A DNA stretch of 64,000 nt from Symsagittifera roscoffensis (Eukaryota; Xenacoelomorpha; Acoela; Convolutidae): assembly GCF_963678635.1 (NCBI RefSeq), contig NC_087062.1, positions 55,999,970 through 56,063,969 of the forward strand, written 5' to 3'. Position 1 is the first letter of the stretch. Each line of letters starts with the position of its first letter. A program made the position numbers and the translations under genes. The notes under the pieces are model-generated. The model ran no database searches. It was given only the letters and a program-made list of their open reading frames with translations, and was not told where the DNA came from. Shown piece by piece: positions 30,813 to 43,126 of this stretch.

Positions 30813-33800
30813 ATGTGTAGACAAGCGAGTGACTGTGATTTTGAATGGCGTGTTGCAACTGTGATGTTAAATGGTGAGTCTCAAGTGAAAGATAGAGAAT
30901 CAGCTATGCTAAATTTCATAATGGCGGGCTATTCATCCGAGGGACTCTCGAACCACGAACAGACTAGATTGATGTCTTGGAGCACTGACGGAGGCTTGAG
31001 AGGATACCACTTGGCCAGAAATCCCGGCTTGAGCTTTACTACTCAACATGGTGCCGGAGCATTTCCCCTTTCCAACGAAATCCCCCCCCCCCTCAAAAAT
31101 GCAGACTGGAGCTCATTGGTTCGAGCGCAGCAGACGAAAGGAAAGTACCCGGATACGACGAGGCTGAAAAAGATCTAGAGAAGACCCAAAATGAACGGGA
31201 CCAGACGCAGACCAGAGAGCGGGATCAAGCGGTTCCTGAAACAGATCAACTGAAATCCGAGCTAGAGCAAGTCCAGAAGCTATACCAGGAGGCCATCAGG
31301 AGCAGCTACAGAAGGACAACAGAACAAAGAACACCGAGTGAAACTCTGATGACACGCTCGAGACATAAATAAGGCATCCAAAAAGAGGAGCGATTGTTTT
31401 CTTCACGAAAAAGGACGTGAAAGGGATTGGACGACCGCCAAAAGCGCCAAAATAATGGCTTTCCTTGACGCAGCTTGTGTTGAGTATTTGACAAAGCCAA
31501 GAATACCAGAGGGTGTGGTCCACTTGATAATAGGAGACAGACTAGTCAGATCCCTCTCTCGTGCAAGGGTCCACTGGCAAATCGGAATCTTCATTTCCTC
31601 GGGCGCAGCAAAGCCCCAAATGCTTGCCTCTCTGGAGATACTGGATGTCAGGAAGCTGCATACGGTTACGATGATGAAGGGGACGAATGACGAAATTGAA
31701 GTTTATAATCTCGAAAAAAACCCAGCTTTCTGAGAAATAAGTTACTTGACTACTTGAGGTGAGGATCTATGTAAACCCCACAAAACCGACGATATGTACG
31801 GTACCGTTTAAGATGCGATGCGACAGCAATGAACAAAACATGATTAAGAGGGTGCGTCATATCAACAGCGCAACACTAGAGATCCAGCGACAAAGCATCA
31901 AGATTTTTCACTAACATATGGACAAAGGAGAGTCAGATCTGAAGGAGATGGGACGTTTCATCGTTGGTCCGCCACCGACCCACCAGTTTTTGCAGTCAGA
32001 TCTATCGAATCTAAACTAGGAGAACGACGGACTCTAGTGACAGTTCCGCAAGCAGTAGGAGCACCACTGCTCCATCTCTCACGACGAGTGAAGAACCTCG
32101 GAGCGACCTCAAGAGGGCTTGAGCAGGACGAGGTGTCTGAAAATGAATAAGAAGTTGAAATTGCAGGAATTGGGTTAATGCAAGAGATCATGGAGGCATT
32201 GAAACTGAGGGCCCTGTCTCGCGAGGACCTGGGAAACCATTATTGCGTACGTAGAAGTATTTAGCGCATCCAAGATATTCAAGACTCAAACTGCTATGAC
32301 CGATCGAACTTGGAGCGGTGAGAGTCATAATATTCGCGAGTTTGGACTTCGTGGGAACTTCCGAGAAATTATTTTGGCCAGAGAAACATTTTGGTTACGC
32401 AATATGCCTTGCTAGGAGCTGAGCTTAACCAAATGTCGACCTTGTTGTTGTCGATTGAGTCGAAAACACCAGGAGAGCCAGAACTGTTGTTATTTGCAGG
32501 AACGAATGATCACTCGCATGCGGCGAGACTTCTGCAGCTATTGAGGGAAGAAAACCCGACACCTAAAGAATCTGACGAGAGATTCAAATGTTATTCTCCG
32601 AAATGGTGGAAAACTTAGACTTGGTAGCGGTCAGGCATGGATTGAAAACGAGACGGGTGTTTATCTGGGCACACGATCATGCCTTCGGCGCTGCAATTCG
32701 TGTACGCCATGCTGGCCTTGATAGCGGACAACAGTAAGCAGAGGATGCTGATTCGAGGATTTGAATTGGAGGAAAGGAACCTGAGCTTGAGACCCAATTG
32801 GCGGCATGCTGGGCGGACATTTCGCATGCTCTCATAGTCTTCTCTGAGTTTGCAGACATCCTCGTAGGGCTGAATAAGGTGATGTGTCTAGAGGCCTCGA
32901 ATTTGGCAAGGCAATTGAAACAGGATATCAACGAAAATCATCGAGTTAAAGGCCGTGTGTCCGCAAATACGCTGTTCCGGAAAATGGAGCTCACCATAGT
33001 GAGTTTTACGACCGATTCGGAGTAACCTAAGAACGATTAAGTGAATGTCGCTGACGCGAGGAAACTGCTGGAATCGTTCGTGTACCGCTTCATTTCGGAG
33101 AAGAGAGAATCCGAGACCAAACCCAGAAAGCTGCTCTTCCCCTGGTAGCCCAGCTGTGGGAATAAAGGAAAATCATATAGACCAAGCGGAGAAGAAGGAG
33201 ATGACAACTGGAACTTTCGTTTCACTGGCCAACGACACCGCTATACGCTCGTCTGGAAGGAACATTCAACGGGGGACTTGAAAGCCAGGAAGACACACGG
33301 AATACTGGAGAACATGCTGAGAGGATAAGTATATGGAGAGATTGTTCTCCGCAAAGAAAACACTGTTCGTGGCTTTTATACAAAACACCTAGACCAATAT
33401 CAATCATCCTGTTACTTGCGTTGTACCTGGTGTTCTCCAGGAGTCTGTTCAATATGGGACCAGCTTTCTTGTTCAGCAGAGGTGTGGAGACCTTGAGAAT
33501 TGATGGAAACTTGACATTGAGCCTCTTTTCTCATCAAAACTTGGCGTTGTTTCACCTTTGATGAAGTATGAGGACCCAATGGAAATGGCTCAAGCTCACT
33601 CAGGTTTTGATACTTACTCCTTCAAATGCGCACAGGGATTCAAAGCACTGCTATGGAGCACCTCTTGATGCAGAATCGACATATGGCAGGGGAAGAAATC
33701 GACCCTAAATTTTTTGAGCTCTTTAAAATGAACAGGGGCGTGCCTCTGCTCTCTGATCTGTGCTTGGCCATGAGATCAGATCCTCTTGGAGAGGTTAGAA

Positions 33801-36800
33801 GAATGGAGGAAGTGGTGACCTGCATCTATGGACAGGCGGTGAGCCTTTGCCTGCCTGATCCTTTGATAGCAGACTATTATCTCTCGGTAACCCATATCAA
33901 TCGGCTTAGCGTTGGAACGCGATGGGATGGCATTAAACTGGTGTTAGTAGGAGTCCTTGAGAGCGCAAGTGAGTGGCACGGTGCTGTTCTGCATAAGCAA
34001 GGACTCAGAGCTGATTGAATTGGTCTTCTGGGGACAACTGCAGTGCAGGATGGGATTGAAGTGACAGGGATCAATCGAACGTATCCGAAACTCTGGAAGT
34101 TGAACCCCTTAGAGAGGAAAACAAGTCAGGTCCTGAAAATCCCGGCTTTGACAGAAAAGTTTGTGGTTAGAAAAAGAACCGGTGTTTCTGATAATCAGAA
34201 TTCTGACGCTGGGGATGACCAGTTCTGTGCTGATACCGTCCATTCAAGCTAGAGAACCAACGGAACAGCAGCAGCGGGTATTCACCCAAGGATGGGACCC
34301 CCGTTCATTGGAGACTTGGCGGCAGTTTTGTTGCACTCAAGCAAGATACCTATTAATTTTTGAACGGACAACGCGAGGGTGATGAGAGTGTCCATGCCAC
34401 CGCGATGTCACGTGAGCGAAACCAAGAGCGTCTCGAGAAGGCTGAAATCGAAAGTAAAGACCCCGTTTATAATGACGATCGAGTCATACTTCAAGAGGGG
34501 CACCTAGGTCTGAAAGTGTACACAGTTTGCAGCTGGATGAAAAACTTAGCGCCCGATAGAAGAGGTGGAGTTACAACACAATGGCCCAAAACTGGAGACC
34601 ATTGTGTTTTCCCCTCGTAGTATACAAGAGAATGAATCCGATCAACTCCTCATCTCTCTCCATTGACACCCATGGAGACAAGAGGAGCCTCCCCGTGGAA
34701 GGCAAGTTCGAAGAAGCTCCAAAGAAAGGGCGTTCTGAAGGTACTACGGGAGAAGAGATGGAGCACCGGAGCAATTCGCGAAGGAACAATTGAGACGTAC
34801 AGCCCCGGCACGACAAGAGACTTTTTGCAGGTCTCGAGTGATGAGAATTGTAACTACATGGCCATCCCACCCCTGGGATTGGTGCACAAGAATCTTGAGT
34901 ATCAGTTGGCGAGTCAGAAGGCAGCTGGGGACACCCCACTCTTGAGCAATGAAAGCATGGAGGGCAATACGTTTGATGGTAATAGGACGGTTTTTGAAGG
35001 CACTCTGACACAGGAAGGTTGGGAGAAGTCTGGTTGGAAATTATTCGGAAAGTGTAGAGGAAGGTGGACGTCGATGAATTTAAGAAAGAGTTGTGGGGCA
35101 TAGTGGTAAAATTTGAAGAGCCCATTCTGATGGGGAGTGGACTGAACAAAACTGCGACAGAGGGACTCCTCAGAAAATTGAATCACATTCGGAAGACAAG
35201 AACAAATAGTTTATCAAGATACTGCAAAGACTCGAAAAAGAAAAAGCAAAAAGGAAAAGGTTAAGACGAAACCTACCTAAAAACATAAATCTATTATTAT
35301 AGCTAAAAATACCATTATACCTTAACTTCAAGGAGTCTAAAGGCGCTTACATGAGAAGAGGAGGATGTACAAGAATCCGTGAGAGAGGATCTCGAGAAGG
35401 AGGCAGTCTCAGTGGTGGTCGCATCCGCGCCTTGGAGGATGTTACTCGGGAAAGAGACGCGACCGCAAAACTAGAGATAACGACCGAGCAAGATTTGAAA
35501 CCACAGCGTGTGAAGATAACGAGAGGCTATACAAGTGGCAATCGTGCAAAGTCGACGTGAGCAGAGAGTAGGCCGCGAGTCAGCATCAAAAGATTGGAAC
35601 GCCGTTCACCGAAGATACATTATTGGAGAAGAATCTGACAAAAAACAAAGCCCAAACATGTTAGATAGCTCTAGACACAATAAAGGACTAGACGGTTGTC
35701 TGAAGTGACTGGACAAGGTCATTGTAATGAAAAAGAGGACTTGGCCAAAGCAACAGAAGCAGACACAAACATGCTACAGCAGAGAAGCCAGCTGACCAAT
35801 GCTTGGCAGAAACTGCTGCAAGATCATTTCGAAAAGGAAATCTACCTTCGCTAAAGTTTTGATTGCGTGTCCATTCGTTAGGATTTAAGGAGAATTTGCT
35901 TGGTTTTTGTCAGGAGTGACTTCAAAGGACCTCATATCACATGAACGAGTGAAATTGGGAGACGAGGGCATGAATATCTACAACATGTTAGCCTTGCACA
36001 TCGCTAGCGCTGACTCCGGACTGAGTCTGGCAACGAAGAAAAATGCAATGTGTGCTTTTAATGGATAATTTCCGAGATTTCGGAACTCGTACTCATAGCT
36101 TGTCACCAGAGTTCCATGAAGGGAAGGCCTCGGAAATTTGAGTCTTGAGCATCATGTTGGCTGTGTACCGAAGCAAAGGAATTGAGAAGAGAAGTTTGGT
36201 CGGACTAGAAAATCGATAGAGAACCATGCAAAGGTTGATAAAATCAAAAGGTTCTCTAAAAAGAAATTTGACAACGGTCATGACGCTCTACCCACTTGTG
36301 AGAGCCGACGAGTACCATCTAAGAGAAGGGAACAACAGTACGTGTCAGGCATCATGGGCGTATCATACAATCCATTCTTGAGAGCTGAGGCAGGTAGTGC
36401 ACGCTTGAAATTCGAACCGGTTGAGCTGCTAAAGTACTCGAAGGATAAACTGATCGAGATAGACGTCCTAGAGAGAAAGAAACCCAAATGAGAGAGAGAG
36501 AAGCATCTTGTGAAGGAGTCTAAAACCATCTGCATAGCGCGATCAGAAAAAAAACAGTTCAGGCAAGAAACGATGATGAAGAAAATGTTGTGGTCACGCT
36601 ACAACTACCGTCATGGTGCTCACTCCCTCAAGCAAGTCTGAACGGAGGAATTACCGAGAAGATCCTTTTGTTACCTGAGATGGACGAAGATCTAGGGGAC
36701 TTGAATTTAGTTCACAAGCTGATGCCACCACATCAGACAACGCCGGAAAAAATGTGGATTCAAAAGAGGAATGGAAAAAAGTTAAGCCATGTAAGTACAG

Positions 36801-37440
36801 TTGATCTCGAGGCAAGTAGGAGAGGACAATAGTGTGACGGAGACAGAGGATCCTCATCGAGACAGAGGATCATGTTTAACAAAGTATTCTCGGTAGTCCA
36901 AAATGCGTACGTATGGCGCGGATGCTCTGTCACACGCAGCAACAGCTGAGAAAGATATGGGGAGCAGAACTCACCACGAACATAGATGAGTTGACCGAGT
37001 TATGAGAGAGAGATTACGAGTGACTTCAAGAGACAGAGCAGCAGTGGGAAAGTGCTCAAGGAACCTCCGGCCGTGGAAAAACGGACTCAGTTTATGCTAA
37101 TATAATGAAATTCAAACCATTACTTCAGGCGTCTGGTGAACGGAACATTAGGAGTATCAACTTGGCTAATGGTTTTTATCCATGCCATTGCACGGCTCAC
37201 ACATTCTGGTATCCTATGAGGAGCAACCTTTGATTTAGGAGATAGATGAGATCCGATCCATTGGACTGCCAGATCGTCAACAGAGGGTCACGATATTTGC
37301 AGTGAACTCCTTGCTGGCGTTCGGGCGGATTGAAGAAAACATCGTAAAGTATCGAGAGTCAAAACCACTTACCAGAGATTCCATCCATACAATCGATTAA
37401 GCAGGAGGTTAGAGTCGATTGAGACGTCCCGTAAAGCGTT
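30813..37440 (+). pseudogene. Expanded accessory-ORF region of copy C with SGNH-like pieces
   Basis: The first part aligns with the SGNH region of copy A: LIIGDRLVRSLSRARVHW (about 31,520) and MKGTND (about 31,675). A second GTND block, LLLFAGTNDHSH, lies at about 32,485. A DxxH-like block, LTRDSIHTID, lies at about 37,365, close to the last ORF. Between them are short open stretches that I cannot assign, the longest at 33,626-34,018 (130 codons) and 34,663-35,103 (146 codons), plus Glu/Arg-rich coiled-coil-like sequence near 31,190-31,320, 35,400-35,540 and 35,740-35,850. The layout suggests more than one SGNH-type module, possibly from tandem duplication, in the space where copy A has a single one. 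The region is heavily broken. Confidence 0.5.
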
Positions 37441-37479
37441 GGCGATACCCACATAGGTGAAACGCATACGAAGTCCGAT

Positions 37480-38008
37480 ATGGTGTTTCCAAAGTTCAGG
37501 GCTAGAATGACCTGGCTTTATACGCTGGCCAAGAATCACTTGAGGAAATACGCGAGAGTCTCGATCGTTTCCAGCAGAAACTGGCTCGACAGCATTCAAG
37601 AGACCCATATTCATCCACGAAAATGGGCTGTCAATTGGCTGGAAAAAGACATGCATGGTATCACGAAATAACACGAAAGCTAGAGAATAGATCCTAGGAA
37701 AAGGTTTGTCTGAAAACGTGAGTTTGAGTCTTCATACGTCGTTTTGTCGAAAAAGAGAAGCAAAAGTGAAGATAATATTGAATCACGCCTTGAGACTACA
37801 AGAGCAGAAAGAATGGCTGCAGGCGAACGATCAAATGAAAGTTTGCAATGCGATTTTGATCGGTTCAGAAAAACGAAGTGGAGTTATCGAAAAAGATCAC
37901 TGCACAGGAAGCCAAAACGCCGAGCACATCAGGGGCGGACTGAAAGGATTGAACCAGGGCGATGGACGATTTCTTCAGACTGAAGGCAAGGAAGGAAACT
38001 TGAGCTAG
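37480..38008 (+). pseudogene. Counterpart of the last small ORF, copy C
   Basis: Shares RARMTWLYTLAKNHL and, further on, NVSLSLHTSFCRKRE with the 12,075-12,512 region of copy A. This supports a genuine last gene of the family. Broken. Confidence 0.55.
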
Positions 38009-38371
38009 AGTTTGGTCCCATATTGATATTTTGGGGTAACAAACGAATTATAGAACCTTTTTTTAAAATCTATTTTGATATATCTATTTTTTAATCAAAG
38101 CTTTTATGACAATTTTTGACTAGGTTGATTGAAACATTTTTCTAAGAGACTTTTAAAGTCAGATTCAAGCGCAGTGGATGCTGAGTTCTAATTGCTGTTC
38201 AGCTTTTGCATGACAAATTTATACCGCCGTGACTTTTTGGAAGTAGAAAACATTTCTTAAAGTGCAAACATCTGTAAATAACCACTGGCACTGCATGTCA
38301 TTTTCTTGATTCTGGAAGCTGACTGGAAAGCGACGACACGCATTGAATACATTGATATTGAGTCCGGGGAG
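38009..38371 (+). other. 3' untranslated region and PPT of copy C
   Basis: AT-rich and without a gene. It ends in GTCCGGGGAG at 38,362-38,371, directly before the LTR start TGTGTGCC, in the same position as in copy A. Confidence 0.65.
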
Positions 38372-39065
38372 TGTGTGCCAGTCGGTTTCTAGCGATAATT
38401 GAAACAAAAAGCCAAAAATCAGAACAACCGATTTTACAGTTGCGAGAAGAGTGACAAAAAATCAATCAGGGGTCAAATTGTCCAATAACAATCAATTTGA
38501 GTAGAGCTATATTGTTCTTGATAGAAAGTATTAGGAAAGGATTTGCGAGCGCAATGCCTGAATTAAGAGGAAAGTTGATTGGGAAGGTCGACCACCCAAA
38601 TGATCTAATGGTTCGAAACTTATTGAAAATTTATTGAGCTGAACTTTTTGTTTCTTAAAAAGGTTTTGAGTTAAACTTACCATCCTAAAAAAATTAGTTC
38701 CAGAGTATCTGGGTACTTGAGTTTAATTATTAGAGTGCATTTTGAATTGAGACGTGTTTTAGGATGATTTGTCGGAAATTACTCGAGTCTTCAAAAAAAC
38801 TAGTAGTACTTACTTGAAGTTCCAACCCTTATCTTAACAGTGTTCGCCTATTTAAGGTATTTAACAGCCTAGATATTGGGGCGTTTTAATTTCGATCTAG
38901 AGTGCTGGGACGCTATTTTTGTAATAGTTTTTTATCTGAAACAATTACTAAGTTCCATGTCATAAAACTCGCGAAATGGCTCCGACCGACTGAGGCAAAA
39001 AAGCACAAAAGATAGTGTCCCTGACCCATGAACCAATTATTATAGAGCCAATTTTTATTAAGCTC
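38372..39065 (+). repeat. 3' LTR of Gypsy copy C
   Basis: Begins TGTGTGCCAG after the PPT; it shares ordered blocks with 23,900-24,665 and fades out near 39,065. It differs from the copy A/B LTR over most of its length, so copy C is a separate subfamily. LINE sequence follows within a few bases. Confidence 0.65.
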
Positions 39066-41546
39066 ATTTGAAAATGATAAACCCAGATTGCTAAAGCTAA
39101 GTTGCTTTTTTTCAGATGCTATTCTCGTTTCCAAAACAATTTTCACCGTTATCAAGGAAGCTCTTTCTGAGTTATCTACTACTATTGATAAATTGGTCAA
39201 AGATACCATTGCAACTACTATTTCAGCAAAATCTAATCAATTGAAACAATCTTCGGAAAGCACTGATCGTCAACATGAGATCCGTGTACAGGTAATCCCT
39301 GAGTCCTCTAACACCTCTCAACTGAAGAGAATGGAATTCCATGAAAGGCTTGTTACTGATGTTATGAAAATTCTAGATAAACAGGATCATTGTAGTTTGT
39401 CGTCCATCAGTCACTTTGGGTCTTTTAAAAGCTGAAATGTTCGCCCAAAATCCATTTTCATTAAGATTTCAATTGAATGGTCAGATCGTAAATGTCTTCC
39501 GAAAGCATCTTTTTAAAAAACCTTCCTTTTCCTGTATCCATTTCTAAACTGCTCTTCTGTTGATGAGCTTGTTTTAGAAATGAGTGAGAATGATGTTCCA
39601 AAAATCGAGCTGAAAATAAGAATTCTCAGTTTTCTGCACAACAATACCGAAGTTGAGATAATCTTGTGTCTCAGTTCGATTACTCTTATTGGTTGGAATG
39701 CAAGAAAATTTATCAGTGTTGATAAATGTTTAGCTTGTTTAGTTTTTTATATGTTTCCCCAGATATCCGCTATGGATGTGAAACCTGGCGGAATTTATAA
39801 AGCGTAACATTCTGTTTTATTTAAAAACTGTCTCTCAAACTGTCCGCTTATTGGGGCAACACGGTGTTGTTGTTTTTTTTTTGGTAAAACGTAATCTACT
39901 CGGGGATCTCAGCATGGAACTGTACACTACCCGAATTTGATTTTTCGTGTGGTTGTTTTATGCTCTGAACACCCGTTCTTATCATTCCAGTTTAAAATCC
40001 CCCTGTTTCTTCTGCTTTTCGTAAACACTCCAAAGTTCTCCTAAGTTTTATCACTCTTTACTTTACCTTTTTTCCTCATTTTTTCCTACGGTGTTATCAC
40101 AATTGTTGATGATTATATTTTGCCAAAAATTGGCCTGTGTTCTCTTTCCACTCCTGACACTGTTTCCCTAGCAATGATTGATAATTTTGATAAACTAATA
40201 TGTCTTTAATTTGTTACTGAGCCTACTCATAACTGTGGCAACATCTTGAGCAAGTTAAACCAACAAAACTGATCTATATTCTGTCAGTGTTGACAAAAAT
40301 AGTTTTCGATGGGAGAATTATCCTGTCTCTGTTACTTACTACATTTCTTCAAATTATGGTTTTCTCACACACTCTGCTTTAGATGTTCCTATTTAGTTTG
40401 AGGGATCTTTCAACTGTTCCACGTTCCTTGTTTCTTCAATATGATTTAATGAATTGTTTCAGTTTTTTTTTTTACTTTTTGTCACCGTCTATCTTTTTTA
40501 TTGCGTGAGTATCAAAATCAAATAGTCTCAAATGCAGAAAAGGTTCATTAATGCTTTTCTATTTCTCAAGCAACTCTGTTCAACACAGTATTTAAATTTC
40601 GACTCAGAAGCGTAGACTGGCTAAATTTCATTCATTTTCGTTTGAAAACCTGTCCATTCTTCAACATGAACTGGATATTTCAATTGAACTAGACAAAGTG
40701 TCTCTTTTGTCCTCTTTTTATCCCTTGAATACCAACTATTGTTTCAAGCTGCCTAAACAACTTTCTGGCACTATTTCCATCCGTTCCATTATTCCATTTG
40801 ATTCCTCAACAGCTGATAACAATAAAGGAAAAACTTGTCTTTTAAATACTTTCTCTCTGTCTGTTTTTAAGCCCGGAAGCTTTGTTTTTTTTTTCAGCGA
40901 TATTAGTACTATCACTTTTTCCGATATTTCATTCTCTAAATGCTGAACTGTTACATGCTGTACAAGAAAATTCAGCAAAAGCAGCTGATAACATTCCTTC
41001 ATATGTACTGAGGCAGAACACCAAAGTTTTTTTTCCAACTAATGTGTTTCATAAAATTTTGCTTAACAAATTTACATCTTTTGGTTTTGATGACGCGTTT
41101 ATCCGTCTCACTTCCTCCATTTGTCAAATCGCCCTCAGTGACCGCGTGCAAACATTTCTCTGTTCTGAGAAGGGCGCGTATCAAGAGGCGCTTCTCAAGG
41201 AAGCATCCTCGGCACGCAAAGTTTTCTAATTTATATCATTGACCTGCCTGTGGCTCATGATTGAATAGTTAGTTTGCAGTCTGACATCCAGGGAACCTTC
41301 TTCTGGTGTAAATACAACGGACTAGATTTTCATAGTCAAAAGACTAAACTATTCTCAAACGTTTCCCCAACAATCTTCTGTTTAAGTGAGGTTTCAAAAC
41401 AAATGTTTCATTGAATTCCCTTTGTCAAAAACAAAACCAGTTGTATATCTCTTGTGTACGATCCATTTTAGGATATAAATCTTGTGTTTGTTGCTCCAGT
41501 ATTAAATTCTAACGTATGCTTGACAATCTGCAAAAAAGGGCTCCTC
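39066..41546 (+). mobile_element. Decayed LINE, same family as 14,251-17,547
   Basis: Homologous blocks occur in order: an ORF1 C-terminal region (39,088-39,435, including QLKRMEFHERLVTDVMKIL), an endonuclease region (about 39,850-40,420) aligned with 14,820-15,330, the stretch FYPLNTNYCFKLPKQLSG (about 40,715) against FHSLDTNDCFKLLHKLSG, and the tail half of RT (about 41,050-41,530). Many stops, frameshifts and losses are present. An LTR remnant interrupts it at 41,547. Confidence 0.8.
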
Positions 41547-42340
41547 TGTAACATTCGGCCAGACATTACATAGTGACGGAGCGTAGAAAAAACATCTAGT
41601 GACGACTGGCTGACGTCAGTTATCTTAATCCAACTCGTTATTAACCGTCTTGACCTAGCCAGTAATTTTTTGTCTGCTTAGGGCTAAGTAATAAGTTAAA
41701 ATTTTTAGGCCATCAGCAAAACGACTTTTGATTAGCATTCGCTTACATCCGAAAATTATCTCATAGCTGTGTCTCGGATCTCCAGGCAACGTGATTACTA
41801 TTGAAAACACGGCTAGAAAACCATAAGTAAATATATTTTTAGTGGGAGTTATTTTTAAAATTCGTTAGAGATGGATTGAGTCTTTCCTCTACTCTAACTA
41901 CTCATGCTCTTTAATACTTTGTTATCTCCCGGAGGCAACATTGTTATCTCTTCGTTTTCATGGCACGGAAGGGTTTTGATCCTTCCCGAATGTCCCATTG
42001 GACATTTCTTTTATGCGATCTTATTCAGATAAGCGCCTTATCGTTGTCTTGCGATCACAATAAGAAGCTTAGTTTTTCTCTTATCTTCTTCGACTGGTTT
42101 TCGTCTTGGAATCCATTTGTTGTGTTTTTGTCAGTTTTTGGTCAAAATGGCAGTTTTTCGCATTTAGCAGAAAAGTTCACGCTCAAATCCAAAAATCTAG
42201 AATAATCCGAAATTTCAAAAACCCAAAATTTTAGAATATTCTGAGCGTCCTCTTTATCACAAATTCACTGCTAACGCTTTTAACGTTCTTTCTTACGTGC
42301 AGCGGCGGGTTCGACTGTGCTAATCCGGGGGAATGGCACG
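41547..42340 (-). repeat. LTR of a related Gypsy family (minus, 794 bp)
   Basis: The left end TGTAACATTCGGCC and the right end GAATGGCACG are the reverse of the copy A/B LTR termini, and the interior aligns in reverse along most of its length. The flanks TCCTC (41,542-41,546) and TTCTC (42,341-42,345) are near-identical. However, internal 3' sequence follows on the right, so a target duplication is not proven. Confidence 0.75.
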
Positions 42341-42950
42341 TTCTCCCAGCGCAATTTTATCAATGTTCCCATTGAACGCATAAATCGGGGTTATCTTCAA
42401 GTGGTGATCCAATGTTCGGTAATCAATTTACAAAACGAATCAGAAGTTGAAATTTGTCCACGTCACCTCAACCCACCGCGTGTCACAAATGGCATCGTAC
42501 TACATCTCACTGCTTTCTAAAAAAATTTTACAAATTATGCACCATGAGGAGTGTCCTGAATAAAATTTCTTTTCTGACTACTTACGTCATTTCGGAATAA
42601 AGTTTCTTTTTGATCTTGCTAGTTTAAAAATGGTTGAGACGTGGCACGGCTACGCACCCATTAAAAATTTGTTTAGACTTACTCACAATGTATAATCGCT
42701 TACTCATGCTGTTGCCCTAGATATTAAAACTAAGAAACTCTGTGGCTAGGAAATTTAATGAGGAACCCACCCTCCTCGAGCGAGCGTACCCAAAACCTAC
42801 CAGGTCGCCACAAAATGAAGATGTAAACTATTCAAATGAAAAAACTCAGTAAGGTTTAAAAAAAATAACATACTCACCTAAAGCCTGCATAAATGAGTGA
42901 TAATAAACTAAAATTCTCCATGGCAATTTAACAATCTCAGACAACAGTTT
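42341..42950 (-). mobile_element. 3' internal end of the minus-strand Gypsy relative
   Basis: On the minus strand this aligns with 12,740-12,970 of copy A (TTTGTGGCGACCTGG, CCACAGAGTTTCTTAG) and ends at a PPT-like GGGAGAA before the LTR. It makes 41,547-42,950 the 3' end of an element whose remainder was displaced by the LINE that starts at 42,953. Confidence 0.6.
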
Positions 42951-42952
42951 AT

Positions 42953-42980
42953 AACAACAACAACAATAACAACAACAAAA
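42953..42980 (-). repeat. (GTT)n tail of the minus-strand LINE
   Basis: AAC/ACA units on the plus strand at the 3' end of the LINE, about 150 bases past the end of the RT reading frame at 43,127. Confidence 0.8.
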
Positions 42981-43126
42981 CGTTTTTCTGTGTATCTGGC
43001 GTCATTGTAAAATTGTTTCTGTTATTTTGTGTGTATGGCTTTTTATAAGCCCGCGGGTAAACGCCAAGCTCCTGAATTTACATTTTATCTTTACATCGGA
43101 TAAAACATCCAATACATATTTACAAA

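Larger units (their letters stand above)
23900..39065 (+). mobile_element. Ty3/Gypsy LTR retrotransposon, copy C (old, heavily decayed)
   Basis: LTR-like ends (about 23,900-24,665 and 38,372-39,065) flank pol remnants homologous to copy A, followed by the same accessory ORFs in the same order. The limits of the 5' end are uncertain by some tens of bases. It is broken in dozens of places and clearly older than copies A and B. The gag region is not recognisable. Its accessory region is several kilobases longer than that of copy A. Confidence 0.8.

Noticed and set aside
33626-34018. A host gene within copy C
   Set aside because: A 130-codon open stretch lies between decayed element parts on the same strand; without splice signals or similarity, membership in the element is simpler.
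41542-42345. A solo LTR with a 5-bp target duplication (TCCTC/TTCTC)
   Set aside because: Internal 3' Gypsy sequence continues to the right of the LTR, so it is the end of a longer remnant and the flank similarity may be chance.
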